The notes beneath the pieces were generated by a model, which made no database searches, was not told the DNA's origin, and was given only the letters and a program-made list of their open reading frames with translations. A program made the translations under genes and the position numbers. Positions 7,336 to 15,781 of a DNA stretch of 64,000 nucleotides are shown one piece after another. The stretch comes from Vreelandella zhanjiangensis DSM 21076 (lineage in GTDB: Bacteria; Pseudomonadota; Gammaproteobacteria; Pseudomonadales; Halomonadaceae). Location: assembly GCF_000377665.1 (NCBI RefSeq), contig NZ_KB898650.1, positions 186,001 through 250,000 of the forward strand, written 5' to 3'. How positions within the stretch are numbered: position 1 is the first letter of the stretch; every line of letters starts with the position of its first letter.

Positions 7336-8526
7336 ATGCGCTGGAAGGAAGTTGAGCCACCCAGTATTGGTAAGCGACGTCAAAACAGTTTGTCATCTAA
7401 CAGCCATGGGAAAGCGAATACCCATGCATCAGTTAGCGTACTGATTTGCTTTTCCCACCTGCGCTGGCGGTTTGTGTATCAGCGTCCGCAGCACATTATG
7501 TCGCGCTTCGCGGCGACCCATCATGTGGTGTTTTTTGAAGAAGCGGTACCTACCGATGCCGCCGAGCCCTGGCTTGAAAAACGTCAGGAAGAAGGCGTAC
7601 AGGTACTGGTGCCTCACCTGCCCGATAGCTATCAAGGCGAGCAAGCAATTAGTGCCCAGCGCCGCCTGCTGGATGCCTTTCTGGAAGATATAGCCGCAAG
7701 CGATATTATCGCCTGGTACTACACGCCGATGAGCCTGCCCTACTCGGACCATTTGACGCCACGGCTCACCGTTTATGACTGTATGGATGAGCTGTCTGCC
7801 TTTCGTGGCGCGCCACCTTCGCTGGTGGAGCAAGAGCGCCGCCTGATCGAGCGCGCGGACCTTATCTTCACCGGTGGCGTTAGCCTTTTTGAAGCCAAGC
7901 GCCAGCTGCATCCTAACGTTCATCCATTTCCCAGCAGTGTCGATATCGCCCATTTTGGCGCTGCGCGGACACCCCAGGCAGAGCCCGAAGACCAGGCCCA
8001 TCTTCCCCACCCACGCCTGGGATTTTTCGGAGTGATTGATGAGCGGCTGGATATTGAGCTCTTGCTGGCCGCTGCCACTCAACGCCCTGAATGGCAGTTC
8101 ATTCTGGTGGGTCCGGTGGTCAAGATCGACCCGGAAACGCTCCCCAAGCTACCCAACATCCATTACCTGGGCTCCAAATCCTACGCTGAATTGCCCCAGT
8201 ATCTGGCCAGTTGGGATGTCGCGCTGATGCCCTTTGCGCTGAACGAATCCACTCGGTTTATTAGCCCGACCAAAACCCCCGAGTATCTGGCCGGCGGGCG
8301 TCCGGTTGTCTCTACACCGATCACCGATGTGATACGTACCTACGGGGATAGCGGTGTCGTCAAGATTGCCCAGACACCCGCTGAGTTTGTAAGCGCTATC
8401 GAAGAGGCACTGGAAGATGCCCAGCAGCAGGACCGGGTATGGCAACTGGCGGACGCAGCGCTGAGCGATATGTCCTGGGACACTACCTGGAAGCTCATGG
8501 AGGAGAAAATGCGATGTGTAGTATGA
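7336..8526 (+). CDS. glycosyltransferase, GT-B fold (family 4-like)
   Basis: This 396-residue protein has two Rossmann-like halves. The N-terminal half begins with LICFSHLRWRFVYQRPQH, a block seen in glycosyltransferases found beside UDP-galactopyranose mutase. The C-terminal half has RLGFFGVIDERLD and the donor-binding EYLAGGRPVVSTP with an E of the E-X7-E kind. An AAGGAG ribosome site precedes the ATG. It overlaps glf by 13 nt, so the two are co-translated. Transfer of galactofuranose or another sugar to a surface glycan is inferred; donor and acceptor cannot be read from sequence. Confidence 0.85.
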   Translation: MRWKEVEPPSIGKRRQNSLSSNSHGKANTHASVSVLICFSHLRWRFVYQRPQHIMSRFAATHHVVFFEEAVPTDAAEPWLEKRQEEGVQVLVPHLPDSYQGEQAISAQRRLLDAFLEDIAASDIIAWYYTPMSLPYSDHLTPRLTVYDCMDELSAFRGAPPSLVEQERRLIERADLIFTGGVSLFEAKRQLHPNVHPFPSSVDIAHFGAARTPQAEPEDQAHLPHPRLGFFGVIDERLDIELLLAAATQRPEWQFILVGPVVKIDPETLPKLPNIHYLGSKSYAELPQYLASWDVALMPFALNESTRFISPTKTPEYLAGGRPVVSTPITDVIRTYGDSGVVKIAQTPAEFVSAIEEALEDAQQQDRVWQLADAALSDMSWDTTWKLMEEKMRCVV

Positions 8527-9683
8527 AGCGCGCGTCCAACCCTACCTATGACTACCTGATTGTCGGCGCGGGCTTTGCGGGCAGCGTGCTGGCTGAACGC
8601 TTGGCCAGCGTGCTTGATAAGCGCGTTCTGGTCATCGACCGGCGCCCGCATATTGCCGGCAATGCGTTTGACCACTACAACGAGGCCGGCGTGCTGGTGC
8701 ATCGCTACGGCCCGCATATTTTTCATACCAACGCTAAGCGGATCGTCGATTACTTATCCCACTTCACCCAATGGCGCCCCTATGAGCATCGCGTACTCGC
8801 GCAGGTAAACGACCAGCAGGTGCCCATCCCCATTAACCTGACCACGCTTAACATGCTCTATGGACTGAACCTGGATGAGGAGCAGGCGGCCGAGTTTCTC
8901 GCCTCGCGCGCCGAGCCGGTTGAGCATATCCGCACCTCTGAAGATGTGGTTGTAAACCAGATAGGCCGCGAGCTTTATGAGACGTTTTTTCGTGGCTATA
9001 CGCGTAAGCAGTGGGGGCTTGACCCTTCGGAGCTGGATAAATCGGTGACGGCCCGCGTGCCGACGCGCACCAATACCGATGATCGCTACTTCACGGATAG
9101 TTTTCAGATGATGCCCCAGGATGGGTACACCGTCCTTTTCGAGAACCTGCTTAATCACCCCAATATTACGCTTCAATTAGGTGTGGATTTTGAAGCGTTA
9201 CGCGACCAGATCGATTATCACCACTTGATCTACACCGGGCCGATTGATGAGTACTTTGGCTACCAGTTGGGCAAGCTGCCCTACCGCTGCCTGCGTTTTG
9301 AGCATAAAACGTTCGATCAGGCAGTGTTTCAGCCGGTGGGCGTGGTCAACTACCCGTCAGAGGACGTGCCCTATACGCGGATCACCGAGTACAAGTACCT
9401 GACCGGGCAGCGGCATCCCAAAACCAGCGTGACCTATGAGTTCCCCACCGACCAGGGCGACCCGTACTATCCTATTCCGCGGGCCGAGAACACCGAGCTT
9501 TACCGGCGTTACCGTGCGCTGGCCGATGCCACGCCGGGCGTCACCTTTCTGGGTCGGCTGGGCAGCTACCGCTACTACAATATGGATCAGGTGGTGGGCC
9601 AGGCCCTGGCAACCTTTGAGCATCTGGCGGAAAAACATGCCAGCGATTCATTGGCGCAAGCCAGCGCAACGCGGGTAAGCTAA
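8514..9683 (+). CDS. glf: UDP-galactopyranose mutase
   Basis: This 389-residue flavoenzyme contracts UDP-galactopyranose to UDP-galactofuranose with reduced FAD. The FAD-binding motif is GAGFAGSVLAERLA near residue 20, followed by DRRPHIAGNA and RYGPHIFHT, all strongly conserved in bacterial Glf. Later blocks include GYTRKQWG and the sugar-binding YRCLRFEH and RITEYKY. The start at 8514 is 8 nt after GGAGGAG (8499-8505); an ATG at 8523 is an alternative. Together with galE it makes the galactofuranose donor for a surface polysaccharide. Confidence 0.95.
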   Translation: MCSMKRASNPTYDYLIVGAGFAGSVLAERLASVLDKRVLVIDRRPHIAGNAFDHYNEAGVLVHRYGPHIFHTNAKRIVDYLSHFTQWRPYEHRVLAQVNDQQVPIPINLTTLNMLYGLNLDEEQAAEFLASRAEPVEHIRTSEDVVVNQIGRELYETFFRGYTRKQWGLDPSELDKSVTARVPTRTNTDDRYFTDSFQMMPQDGYTVLFENLLNHPNITLQLGVDFEALRDQIDYHHLIYTGPIDEYFGYQLGKLPYRCLRFEHKTFDQAVFQPVGVVNYPSEDVPYTRITEYKYLTGQRHPKTSVTYEFPTDQGDPYYPIPRAENTELYRRYRALADATPGVTFLGRLGSYRYYNMDQVVGQALATFEHLAEKHASDSLAQASATRVS

Positions 9684-9718
9684 GACGCACCGCTTCACCG
9701 ACAAGAGCGTAAAACGGC

Positions 9719-10861
9719 ATGCATCAGCCGAGTCTGTTTAAAAGTTTTTTTCTGGGAGGGTTCGAGTGCTCTACCCATCGCCGCCGGGATGGGCGGCGAC
9801 TGGATTTGATTGCTGGCACCCGGCACGATCAGTACGCCAGTAACGACTACGCAGCGCTTGCCCATCATGCCATTCACAGCGTACGCGACGGCATGCGCTG
9901 GCACCTTATCGAGACCGCCAAAGGCCGTTACGACTGGAGCAGCGTGCTGCCAATGATACGTGCGGCCAAGGCGCAGCGTACCCAGGTCATCTGGGATTTG
10001 TGCCACTACGGCTGGCCGGATGATATTGATATCTTCAAGGCTGAGTTCGTTGAGCGCTTTGCCGCCTATGCCGCGGCCGCCACGCGGCTTTTACGCGATG
10101 AAGGCATTGAAGCGCCGCTTATTACCCCGCTTAATGAAATCTCGTTCTGGGCCTGGGCGGGGGGGAGCGTGGCCCACTTCAACCCCACCGTGCGCCGTCG
10201 GGGCGATGAGCTTAAATGCCAGCTGGTACGCGCCGCCATTGCCGCCATGGAAGCGGTTCGGGAAATCTCGCCCAGGGCGCGCTTTATTCAGGTCGACCCC
10301 ATCATTCATGTGGTATCCCGCTCCACCCGGCGCCAGGGTCGCGAACGTGCTGAGCGGCTTAAGTTCGAGCAGTACGCGGCGTGGGATATGCTGTGTGGCG
10401 AGCTTTACCCTGAGCTAGGTGGCAAGCCTGCCTACATGGATATCATGGGGGTGAACTATTACCCGCATAACCAGTGGTACGCCAATCGTCAGGATATCCC
10501 CATGGATAGCCCCGACTACCGTCCTTTCCATAAGCTTTTGGCCGATGCCTATCAACGTTATGGAAAGCCGCTGCTGATTGCGGAAACCGGTGCTGAAAGC
10601 GAGCGCCGCGTACCGTGGGTACGTTATGTGTGCGAGCAGGTCGAGATAGCCTTGCGCCAGAACATTCCCGTTGAGGGCATCTGCCTGTACCCAATAACCG
10701 ACTATCCCGGCTGGGAGAATAACCGCCACTGTAGAACGGGCCTGCTGGGGTATGCCGACGCGCAGGGCCAGCGTCCCGTCTTCTCAGCGTTGGCAGATGA
10801 ATTGACGCTTCAAAGGCGGCGTTTTCAAAGGCAGCCAACGCTTGAGGCGCTCAACGCATAG
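9719..10861 (+). CDS. GH1-like (clan A) glycoside hydrolase
   Basis: This 380-residue protein is related to beta-glucosidase-type TIM barrels. The likely acid/base is E140 in PLNEIS and the nucleophile E289 in LIAETGAE, both at the ends of barrel strands as expected for clan A. Other conserved pieces are WDLCHYGWP and GVNYYPHNQW. No signal peptide is apparent, so it is probably cytoplasmic. It starts 35 bp after glf and is surely in the same operon. Such genes recur beside glf in some exopolysaccharide clusters. Its substrate is unknown; trimming or remodelling of a glycan precursor is a guess. Confidence 0.8.
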   Translation: MHQPSLFKSFFLGGFECSTHRRRDGRRLDLIAGTRHDQYASNDYAALAHHAIHSVRDGMRWHLIETAKGRYDWSSVLPMIRAAKAQRTQVIWDLCHYGWPDDIDIFKAEFVERFAAYAAAATRLLRDEGIEAPLITPLNEISFWAWAGGSVAHFNPTVRRRGDELKCQLVRAAIAAMEAVREISPRARFIQVDPIIHVVSRSTRRQGRERAERLKFEQYAAWDMLCGELYPELGGKPAYMDIMGVNYYPHNQWYANRQDIPMDSPDYRPFHKLLADAYQRYGKPLLIAETGAESERRVPWVRYVCEQVEIALRQNIPVEGICLYPITDYPGWENNRHCRTGLLGYADAQGQRPVFSALADELTLQRRRFQRQPTLEALNA

Positions 10862-10931
10862 CATTGCCGGGTTGCAATTGCCGGGTGATCTATCGAGACT
10901 GTGCAGATTCATCCGCTACCGAGCTAACATC

Positions 10932-11597
10932 ATGCACTTGAATGCCGATTTTTCTCAGTTTGTCAGCGTGACCCCGGAGCAGTACCGGTGGGTAGACGCC
11001 CCCATTGCGGGCGTTGAACGCATGATGCTGGACCGGGTCGGCGACGAAGTAGCCCGTGCCACCAGCTTGGTGCGCTATGCGCCCAATAGTCAATTCTCCC
11101 CTCACGCCCATGGCGGTGGTGAAGAAATATTGGTGCTGGAAGGCGTTTTCGCCGATGAGCACGGCCGTTACCCGGCGGGAAGCTACCTGCGCAATCCGAT
11201 CGGTACCGCCCATACGCCGCAGATTGGCGATGAAGGCGCGCTGATTTTCGTCAAACTGCATCAGTTTGACCCCAACGATACGCTGCAGCTGGCCGTACCG
11301 GCCCACCGGCTACCCTGGCAGCCCGACCGTCGGCCGCGCATTGCTTACAAGATGCTCCACACGTTCAAGCAGGAACGTATTAGCCTGGAGCATTGGGCGG
11401 CGGGTACTTCAATTGCCTACCCCACGCTTAAAGGCGGGCTTGAACTGTTTATTCTGGAAGGCACGCTAAGCGATAGCACGCACCACTACACGGCTGGCAC
11501 CTGGTGCCGCTACCCGACGGGTGCAACGCCTGCGTTAACCGCGGGTAGTGAGGGCGTCAGGATGTACCTTAAACGCGGCCACCTGACAGCGGCCTAA
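10932..11597 (+). CDS. ChrR-like double cupin protein
   Basis: This 221-residue protein carries two cupin repeats. The first has the metal-binding HAHGGGEEILVLEG typical of ChrR-type anti-sigma cupins, then YPAGSYLRNP. The second has LELFILEGTLSD and AGTWCRYPTG but has lost the histidine pair. There is no zinc-binding anti-sigma domain in front, and no sigma factor gene adjoins, so it is not a ChrR regulator as such. The ATG at 10932 was preferred because the upstream in-frame region overlaps the previous gene and lacks similarity. Role unknown; possibly an oxygen or metal sensing or dioxygenase-type protein. Confidence 0.75.
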   Translation: MHLNADFSQFVSVTPEQYRWVDAPIAGVERMMLDRVGDEVARATSLVRYAPNSQFSPHAHGGGEEILVLEGVFADEHGRYPAGSYLRNPIGTAHTPQIGDEGALIFVKLHQFDPNDTLQLAVPAHRLPWQPDRRPRIAYKMLHTFKQERISLEHWAAGTSIAYPTLKGGLELFILEGTLSDSTHHYTAGTWCRYPTGATPALTAGSEGVRMYLKRGHLTAA

Positions 11598-11608
11598 CGG
11601 CAAAGGCG

Positions 11609-11977
11609 CTAACCCCGCAGTAAGCCTAAAAAAGGGCCTACCGTAAGGGCCACAATCAGCCCCACCGCGATGAGCACCAGCGCGACTTGCACGGGGTGTT
11701 CAAGGAGCCGCCGCCAAAGCGTTGGCGCGTTCCCTTGAGCTTGGGCCTCGTGTAATTCGCGCTGAGCATGGTTAAAGCGCGCTACCTGATACGCGGCCAG
11801 GGCGGTTTCGGCCGCTTCACGCTGGCTTTCGTCGCGTAGCCAAATAGCATCGACCCCCAAGCGGAAAAACCCCGCCTGGGTTTCGTAAACATCAAAGCGA
11901 TGCTCGGCGAGTAAGGCGCGAATTTCCATGGCTTCTTCATCGGTAACGTGACGCAGCCGAAACAGCAAATGTGCCAT
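11609..11977 (-). CDS. DUF6164-like small membrane protein
   Basis: This 122-residue protein has an N-terminal soluble domain (about residues 1-75, with LFRLRHVTDEEAMEIRALL and a following region ending in AIWL) and one strong membrane segment near residues 96-117 (VALVLIAVGLIVALTV). I place it in the DUF6164 family by memory of its N-terminal block; no function is known for that family. Its start is 1 bp from the gloA stop, so it is the second gene of a gloA operon. It is convergent with the cupin gene, with only 11 bp between stops. Confidence 0.75.
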   Translation of the reverse strand: MAHLLFRLRHVTDEEAMEIRALLAEHRFDVYETQAGFFRLGVDAIWLRDESQREAAETALAAYQVARFNHAQRELHEAQAQGNAPTLWRRLLEHPVQVALVLIAVGLIVALTVGPFLGLLRG

Positions 11978-11978
11978 A

Positions 11979-12512
11979 TTAGTCGCCTGACGCCGCCATT
12001 AGGTCTGCCTGGACGACTTCAATCCAGTAGCCATCTGGGTCTTTGACGAACACGACGTCTTTCATTTTGCCTTGATCGGCCCGCTTTACGAACGTTACAT
12101 CGTGCTCGTCAAACCAAGCTTGGGCGGCTGATAAATCCGGCACGCTAAAGCAGATATGCCCAAACCCCTGAGGCTCGGCATTGCCATCGTGGTAGGCAAA
12201 GTCTTCCTGGCTCTCAGTGCCCCAGTTATGGGTAAGCTCTAAGAGGCCTTTCTGGCTGAAGGTCCAGGCGGTACGTGCCTGAGTATCTTCCGGCACCTGA
12301 TCGCTGGCTTCCAGATTGGCTAAGAAGTAGAGCGAAAACTGCATCTCTTCGAAATCCAGCCGACGCAGTACCTGCATACCGAATACCTGCGAGTAAAAAG
12401 CCAGCGACCGTTCAGGGTCTTTCGCCCGCAGCATTGTATGGTTTAAACGGAAACCTTGGGTCTGCGGAGCAACGGGTGCAACGCCTGGATACTGCTCGCC
12501 TTCAAAACTCAT
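11979..12512 (-). CDS. gloA: lactoylglutathione lyase (glyoxalase I)
   Basis: This 177-residue VOC-fold enzyme turns the hemithioacetal of methylglyoxal and glutathione into S-lactoylglutathione. Candidate metal ligands are in NHTMLR (His), LLELTHNWG (Glu), GFGHICF (His) and YWIEVV (Glu). The length and the region EDTQARTAWTFSQKG fit the longer eukaryote/Pseudomonas-like, typically Zn-dependent, class. It detoxifies methylglyoxal in the cytoplasm. A 24-bp palindrome lies 23 bp upstream of its start. Confidence 0.93.
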   Translation of the reverse strand: MSFEGEQYPGVAPVAPQTQGFRLNHTMLRAKDPERSLAFYSQVFGMQVLRRLDFEEMQFSLYFLANLEASDQVPEDTQARTAWTFSQKGLLELTHNWGTESQEDFAYHDGNAEPQGFGHICFSVPDLSAAQAWFDEHDVTFVKRADQGKMKDVVFVKDPDGYWIEVVQADLMAASGD

Positions 12513-12534
12513 CTTAGGATCCTTACGAATTTTG

Positions 12535-12558
12535 CTGCTAAATGATTCGATTTAGCAG
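12535..12558. promoter_or_regulatory. perfect palindrome between gloA and DUF2237 gene
   Basis: CTGCTAAAT-GATTCG-ATTTAGCAG is a perfect 9-bp inverted repeat in the divergent spacer, 23 bp before gloA. It may be an operator for one or both genes, or an RNA hairpin in the gloA leader. No T-run follows, so it is not a terminator. Confidence 0.65.
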
Positions 12559-12686
12559 TTATCTTTGACAAAACTGACACCGTGTACAAGCCTATAGTTA
12601 AACGCAACCATCGCTTGATGAAACTGTGGTTACACACCATGTGGGCAGGATACCGATTATTCTAGCCCTGACACTCCGGAGGCGAC

Positions 12687-13061
12687 ATGTCGCGTGATCT
12701 AAATGTGCTGGGCGAACCCCTGACGCCTTGCTGCCATTCACCCAAAACGGGCTTTTACCGCGATGGTTTTTGCCGTGTGGGTCCTGAAGATGTAGGGATC
12801 CATGCCATCTGCGCGATTATGACAGAGGAGTTTCTTGCCTACTCTCTGGCGCAGGGCAATGATTTAAGCACGCCTAAACCCCAGTTTGGTTTTCCCGGCC
12901 TATCACCCGGTGATCGCTGGTGTTTATGCGCCAGCCGTTGGCAGCAGGCGGCTAACGTGGGGGTGGCGCCGCCGGTCATTTTATCCGGTACGCATGAGAA
13001 AGCGCTTGAAGTAACCACCCTGAACATTCTACGCCAGCACGCCCTGGATCTGGTTTATTAG
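12687..13061 (+). CDS. DUF2237 family protein
   Basis: This 124-residue soluble protein has the DUF2237 pattern: NVLGEPLTPC near the start, then TGFYRDGFC, HAICAIMTEEFL, GNDLSTP and PGDRWCLCASRW. Five to six conserved Cys residues suggest metal binding or redox chemistry, but the family has no established function. It has a clear ribosome site (GGAGGCG) 6 bp before the ATG and is monocistronic and divergent from gloA. Confidence 0.85.
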   Translation: MSRDLNVLGEPLTPCCHSPKTGFYRDGFCRVGPEDVGIHAICAIMTEEFLAYSLAQGNDLSTPKPQFGFPGLSPGDRWCLCASRWQQAANVGVAPPVILSGTHEKALEVTTLNILRQHALDLVY

Positions 13062-13097
13062 CGCTTTGCGGCTGTCGAGAATAACCGTAGTAAATGA

Positions 13098-13149
13098 CTG
13101 TCGTGAAGAACTGTTGTGAAGAACTGTTGTGAAGAACTGTTTTGAAGAA
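13098..13149. repeat. four 13-bp tandem repeats
   Basis: The units are CTGTCGTGAAGAA, CTGTTGTGAAGAA (twice) and CTGTTTTGAAGAA, followed by a partial CTGTATGAA. They lie between the DUF2237 stop and the TPP riboswitch, in a non-coding spacer. The period is 13, so it is not a coding repeat. Function unknown. Confidence 0.9.
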
Positions 13150-13225
13150 CTGTATGAACGACGGCAACTGCTTTAGACGTCACTGATGCTTTACACCTCC
13201 TCCCCAGGCTAGGATAGTAGCCCTA

Positions 13226-13304
13226 CCGACAGGGGCGCTTGAGATCATCGAGCTGAGACGCACCCTTTGAACCTGAACCGGATAATACCGGCGTAGGAAG
13301 TCGC
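13226..13304 (+). ncRNA. TPP (THI-box) riboswitch
   Basis: The segment carries the conserved TPP aptamer core: GGGGCGCTT, CTGAGACG, CACCCTTTGAACCTGA and the GGATAATACCGGCGTAGGAAG block, closed by a short P1 (CGAC / GTCG). A hairpin (about 13305-13321) without a T-run follows, then the GAGG ribosome site of thiM, which suggests translational rather than transcriptional control. Upstream CACCTC (from about 13195) could pair with the ribosome site. Thiamine pyrophosphate would switch off thiM-thiE. Confidence 0.95.
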
Positions 13305-13342
13305 GGTGTCGTTTCGCACCCGATCTACGCTGTGAGGTGGCT

Positions 13343-14143
13343 ATGACATCACTCCCGCTTGGCGAGGCTCTCTTCGCCGTGCAACGCACGACACCGCTGG
13401 TGCACTGTATTACCAATTTTGTGGCAATGAACAGCACCGCTAACTGCCTGTTAGCGGTGGGCGCGTCCCCTGCCATGCTGCATGCCGTCGAGGAAGTTGC
13501 CGAATTTACCCGCTTGGCCGGGGCGCTATCGATCAATATCGGCACGCCTTCGCCAACCTGGGCCGAAGGCATGCAGCAGGCGGCGAAGGCAGCGCAGGAA
13601 AATAACATTCCGTGGGTATTTGATCCGGTTGCCGTGGGTGCCACACGCTACCGGCAAACCCTTTCTCAGCAGTTGCTGGCGTTGGCACCCAGCGTGATTC
13701 GGGGCAATGCTTCAGAAATTATCGCGCTGACGGGCCTGACTCACCAGGGCCGAGGTGTCGATGCCACGGCGTCAATCGACGAGGCCCGGGACGCCGCTAT
13801 TACCCTGGCTAATCGGCAAGGCTGTATTGTCGCCATGACCGGCGAGCATGACTTCATTACCGATGGCACCCAGCACTGGCGGCTAACCGGCGGACATTCG
13901 TTAATGCCACGAGTAACCACTCTTGGCTGTGCATTGAGCGCCACTGTGGCGGCGTTTATCGCCGCCCAGCCTGAAACACCGTTAGTGGCGACCGTTGCGG
14001 CACTGGGAAGCTTTGGCGTGGCAGGTGAGCGCGCAGGAGCGCTGGCAACTGGCCCCGGCAGCTTCCAAGTGGCGCTTCTGGATGCGCTTTATCAACTGAC
14101 GCCAAGCGATCTTGATACGTTCACCGGCCTGGAGAAAGGTTAA
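13343..14143 (+). CDS. thiM: hydroxyethylthiazole kinase
   Basis: This 266-residue ribokinase-fold enzyme phosphorylates 4-methyl-5-hydroxyethylthiazole for thiamine salvage. Typical blocks are PLVHCITNFVAMN near the start, GASPAMLHA, WVFDPVAVGAT and RGNASEIIAL. The near-terminal T-x-G-C catalytic loop is VTTLGCALS (Cys of the family kept). The ATG at 13343 lies 5 nt after GAGG; an in-frame GTG at 13337 overlaps that site and is rejected. The gene directly follows the TPP riboswitch and its stop shares a base with the thiE start. Confidence 0.95.
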   Translation: MTSLPLGEALFAVQRTTPLVHCITNFVAMNSTANCLLAVGASPAMLHAVEEVAEFTRLAGALSINIGTPSPTWAEGMQQAAKAAQENNIPWVFDPVAVGATRYRQTLSQQLLALAPSVIRGNASEIIALTGLTHQGRGVDATASIDEARDAAITLANRQGCIVAMTGEHDFITDGTQHWRLTGGHSLMPRVTTLGCALSATVAAFIAAQPETPLVATVAALGSFGVAGERAGALATGPGSFQVALLDALYQLTPSDLDTFTGLEKG

Positions 14144-14763
14144 TGCGCTTTGATCTTTCGCTCTATCTGGTGACGGATGCCCGCTTATGCCAACCCTATA
14201 GCCTTGAGCGCACGGTCGTTGAGGCCGTCGAGGGAGGCGTAAGCTTTGTTCAGCTGCGTGATAAGCAGGCAAGCGATGTCGATATGATTAAGCAGGCTAA
14301 ACGCCTCAAGGCCGCCCTGTACGGTAGCGGTGTGCCGCTGGTGATTAATGACCGTTTGATGGTCGCGCTGGAAAGCGGTGCGGATGGGCTACACGTCGGG
14401 CAAAGCGACACCGCCGCTCAACAGGCGCGCACCGCAATGGGCCCCGACGCAATTATCGGGCTTTCCATTAACACGCTTGCGCAGCTTCAAGCGGCCCCGG
14501 CTGAGCTCTTGGACTATGTGGGGCTAGGCCCGGTGTTTGCCACGCAGAGTAAACGTGACCATGCGCTACCTATCGGTTTTGAGGGCCTTGCGCAGCTGGC
14601 CGCTGCCTCGCCCCTACCCAGCGTTGCCATCGGCGGGTTAAAGGCCGACCATAGCGAGCAGGTCTTCCGTGCCGGCGCAAATGGACTGGCGGTTATTTCA
14701 GCTATTTGCGGCCAGCCCGCCCCTTATCAGGCCGCTCGCCTTTTTACCCGGCCCAGCCTTTAA
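14143..14763 (+). CDS. thiE: thiamine-phosphate synthase
   Basis: This 206-residue TIM-barrel enzyme joins HMP-pyrophosphate and thiazole phosphate to give thiamine phosphate. The phosphate and Mg-binding motifs are visible: SFVQLRDKQ, VPLVINDR, ADGLHVGQSD and the late VAIGGLKADH with GLAVISAI. It is the family's usual length and shares one base with the thiM stop (TAATG), so translation is coupled. thiD, often placed between or beside these two, is not in this operon, so HMP kinase must come from elsewhere. Confidence 0.95.
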   Translation: MRFDLSLYLVTDARLCQPYSLERTVVEAVEGGVSFVQLRDKQASDVDMIKQAKRLKAALYGSGVPLVINDRLMVALESGADGLHVGQSDTAAQQARTAMGPDAIIGLSINTLAQLQAAPAELLDYVGLGPVFATQSKRDHALPIGFEGLAQLAAASPLPSVAIGGLKADHSEQVFRAGANGLAVISAICGQPAPYQAARLFTRPSL

Positions 14764-14776
14764 GTGACGTGATTTT

Positions 14777-15697
14777 ATGCATCAGCTCGAGCCGATAGTC
14801 GCCTTTATGCGAGTTGCCGAATTAGGCAGCTACACGCGCGCTGCCGAGGCATTAAACCTTTCCCGTACGCGAGTTTCGCGCTTGGTCATGGCGCTTGAGG
14901 AAACGCTGGGAGTACGGCTCATTCAGCGCACCACACGGCGCCTGCATTTAACGGCGGAGGGCGAGCGCTATCTGGCTCATGCGCAGACAATTGTGCAAGC
15001 GCTTGATGAAGCCGCCGCCGATGTCGGCAGCGGCGTTTCTGAGATGCGCGGCCGATTACGTATCAATGGACCCATGAGTTTTGGCGTCGGCTATCTCTCC
15101 CCGCTGGTCGCAAGCTTTATGGCCCAGCACCCTGGCTTGGATGTACGTCTGGACTTGAACGACCGCCGGGTGGATCTTCTCGAAGAGGGCTACGACGTTG
15201 CAATCCGCATCGGCAGCCTGCCGGACTCAAGCCTGGTGGCGCGCCGCCTGACACGCTGCCGAATGCTTTTTTGCGCCTCGCCTGACTATCTTGCCAAACA
15301 CGGCGCCCCTGCCAATATAGAAGCTTTAAAGCAGCACCAGTGCCTGCACTATCGTAGCGGCCCGACCCCTGGCGACTGGCGTTTTGGCAATATCACGCTG
15401 TCCACCCACGGCCCGCTTGAAAGCAACAACGGTGATGTATTAACCCACGTTGCCGAAGCGGGGCTGGGCATCGCCCACCAGCCGAGCTTTTTGGTTACAG
15501 AAAGTATTATTGAAGGCCGCCTGATACCGATCTTGACCGATTTGACACCACGCATGCTGGATATTCATGCGCTTTACCCGGCCCGGCGCTTTTTACCTGT
15601 CAAAGTAGAGCGTTTTATCGATCACTTGGCGGCGGCTTGGGGCGACCCGCCCTACTGGGAGCGTGACATGGGATTGTCGCCTATTACGCAACAGTGA
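14777..15697 (+). CDS. LysR-family transcriptional regulator
   Basis: This 306-residue regulator has an N-terminal winged helix-turn-helix (SYTRAAEALNLSRTRVSRLV, residues about 18-37) and a type-2 periplasmic-binding-like effector domain. The TTRRLHLTAEGERYL segment and the GVGYLSPLV start of the effector domain mark the large CrgA/AaeR-like subgroup. It follows thiE by 14 bp on the same strand but is not related to thiamine. The next genes, a DoxX protein and a ring-cleavage-type dioxygenase, are the usual partners of such a regulator. The ligand is unknown. Confidence 0.88.
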   Translation: MHQLEPIVAFMRVAELGSYTRAAEALNLSRTRVSRLVMALEETLGVRLIQRTTRRLHLTAEGERYLAHAQTIVQALDEAAADVGSGVSEMRGRLRINGPMSFGVGYLSPLVASFMAQHPGLDVRLDLNDRRVDLLEEGYDVAIRIGSLPDSSLVARRLTRCRMLFCASPDYLAKHGAPANIEALKQHQCLHYRSGPTPGDWRFGNITLSTHGPLESNNGDVLTHVAEAGLGIAHQPSFLVTESIIEGRLIPILTDLTPRMLDIHALYPARRFLPVKVERFIDHLAAAWGDPPYWERDMGLSPITQQ

Positions 15698-15740
15698 TGT
15701 TCGTTAAACGTCGATTATCTCTCAGTCATAACCACGTAAA

Positions 15741-15756
15741 GTTTCTTCATTGAAAC
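15741..15756 (+). promoter_or_regulatory. candidate LysR operator before doxX
   Basis: GTTTC-TTCATT-GAAAC is a short perfect inverted repeat 26 bp before the DoxX gene, containing the T-N11-A spacing liked by LysR proteins. The regulator encoded just upstream is the obvious candidate to bind it, which is inference. Confidence 0.5.
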
Positions 15757-15781
15757 ATCGTTCCCCAATGGAGACACCCTC

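Noticed and set aside
7429..8082. 217-codon minus-strand frame
   Set aside because: It is antisense to the glycosyltransferase, shows no family resemblance and arises from codon bias.
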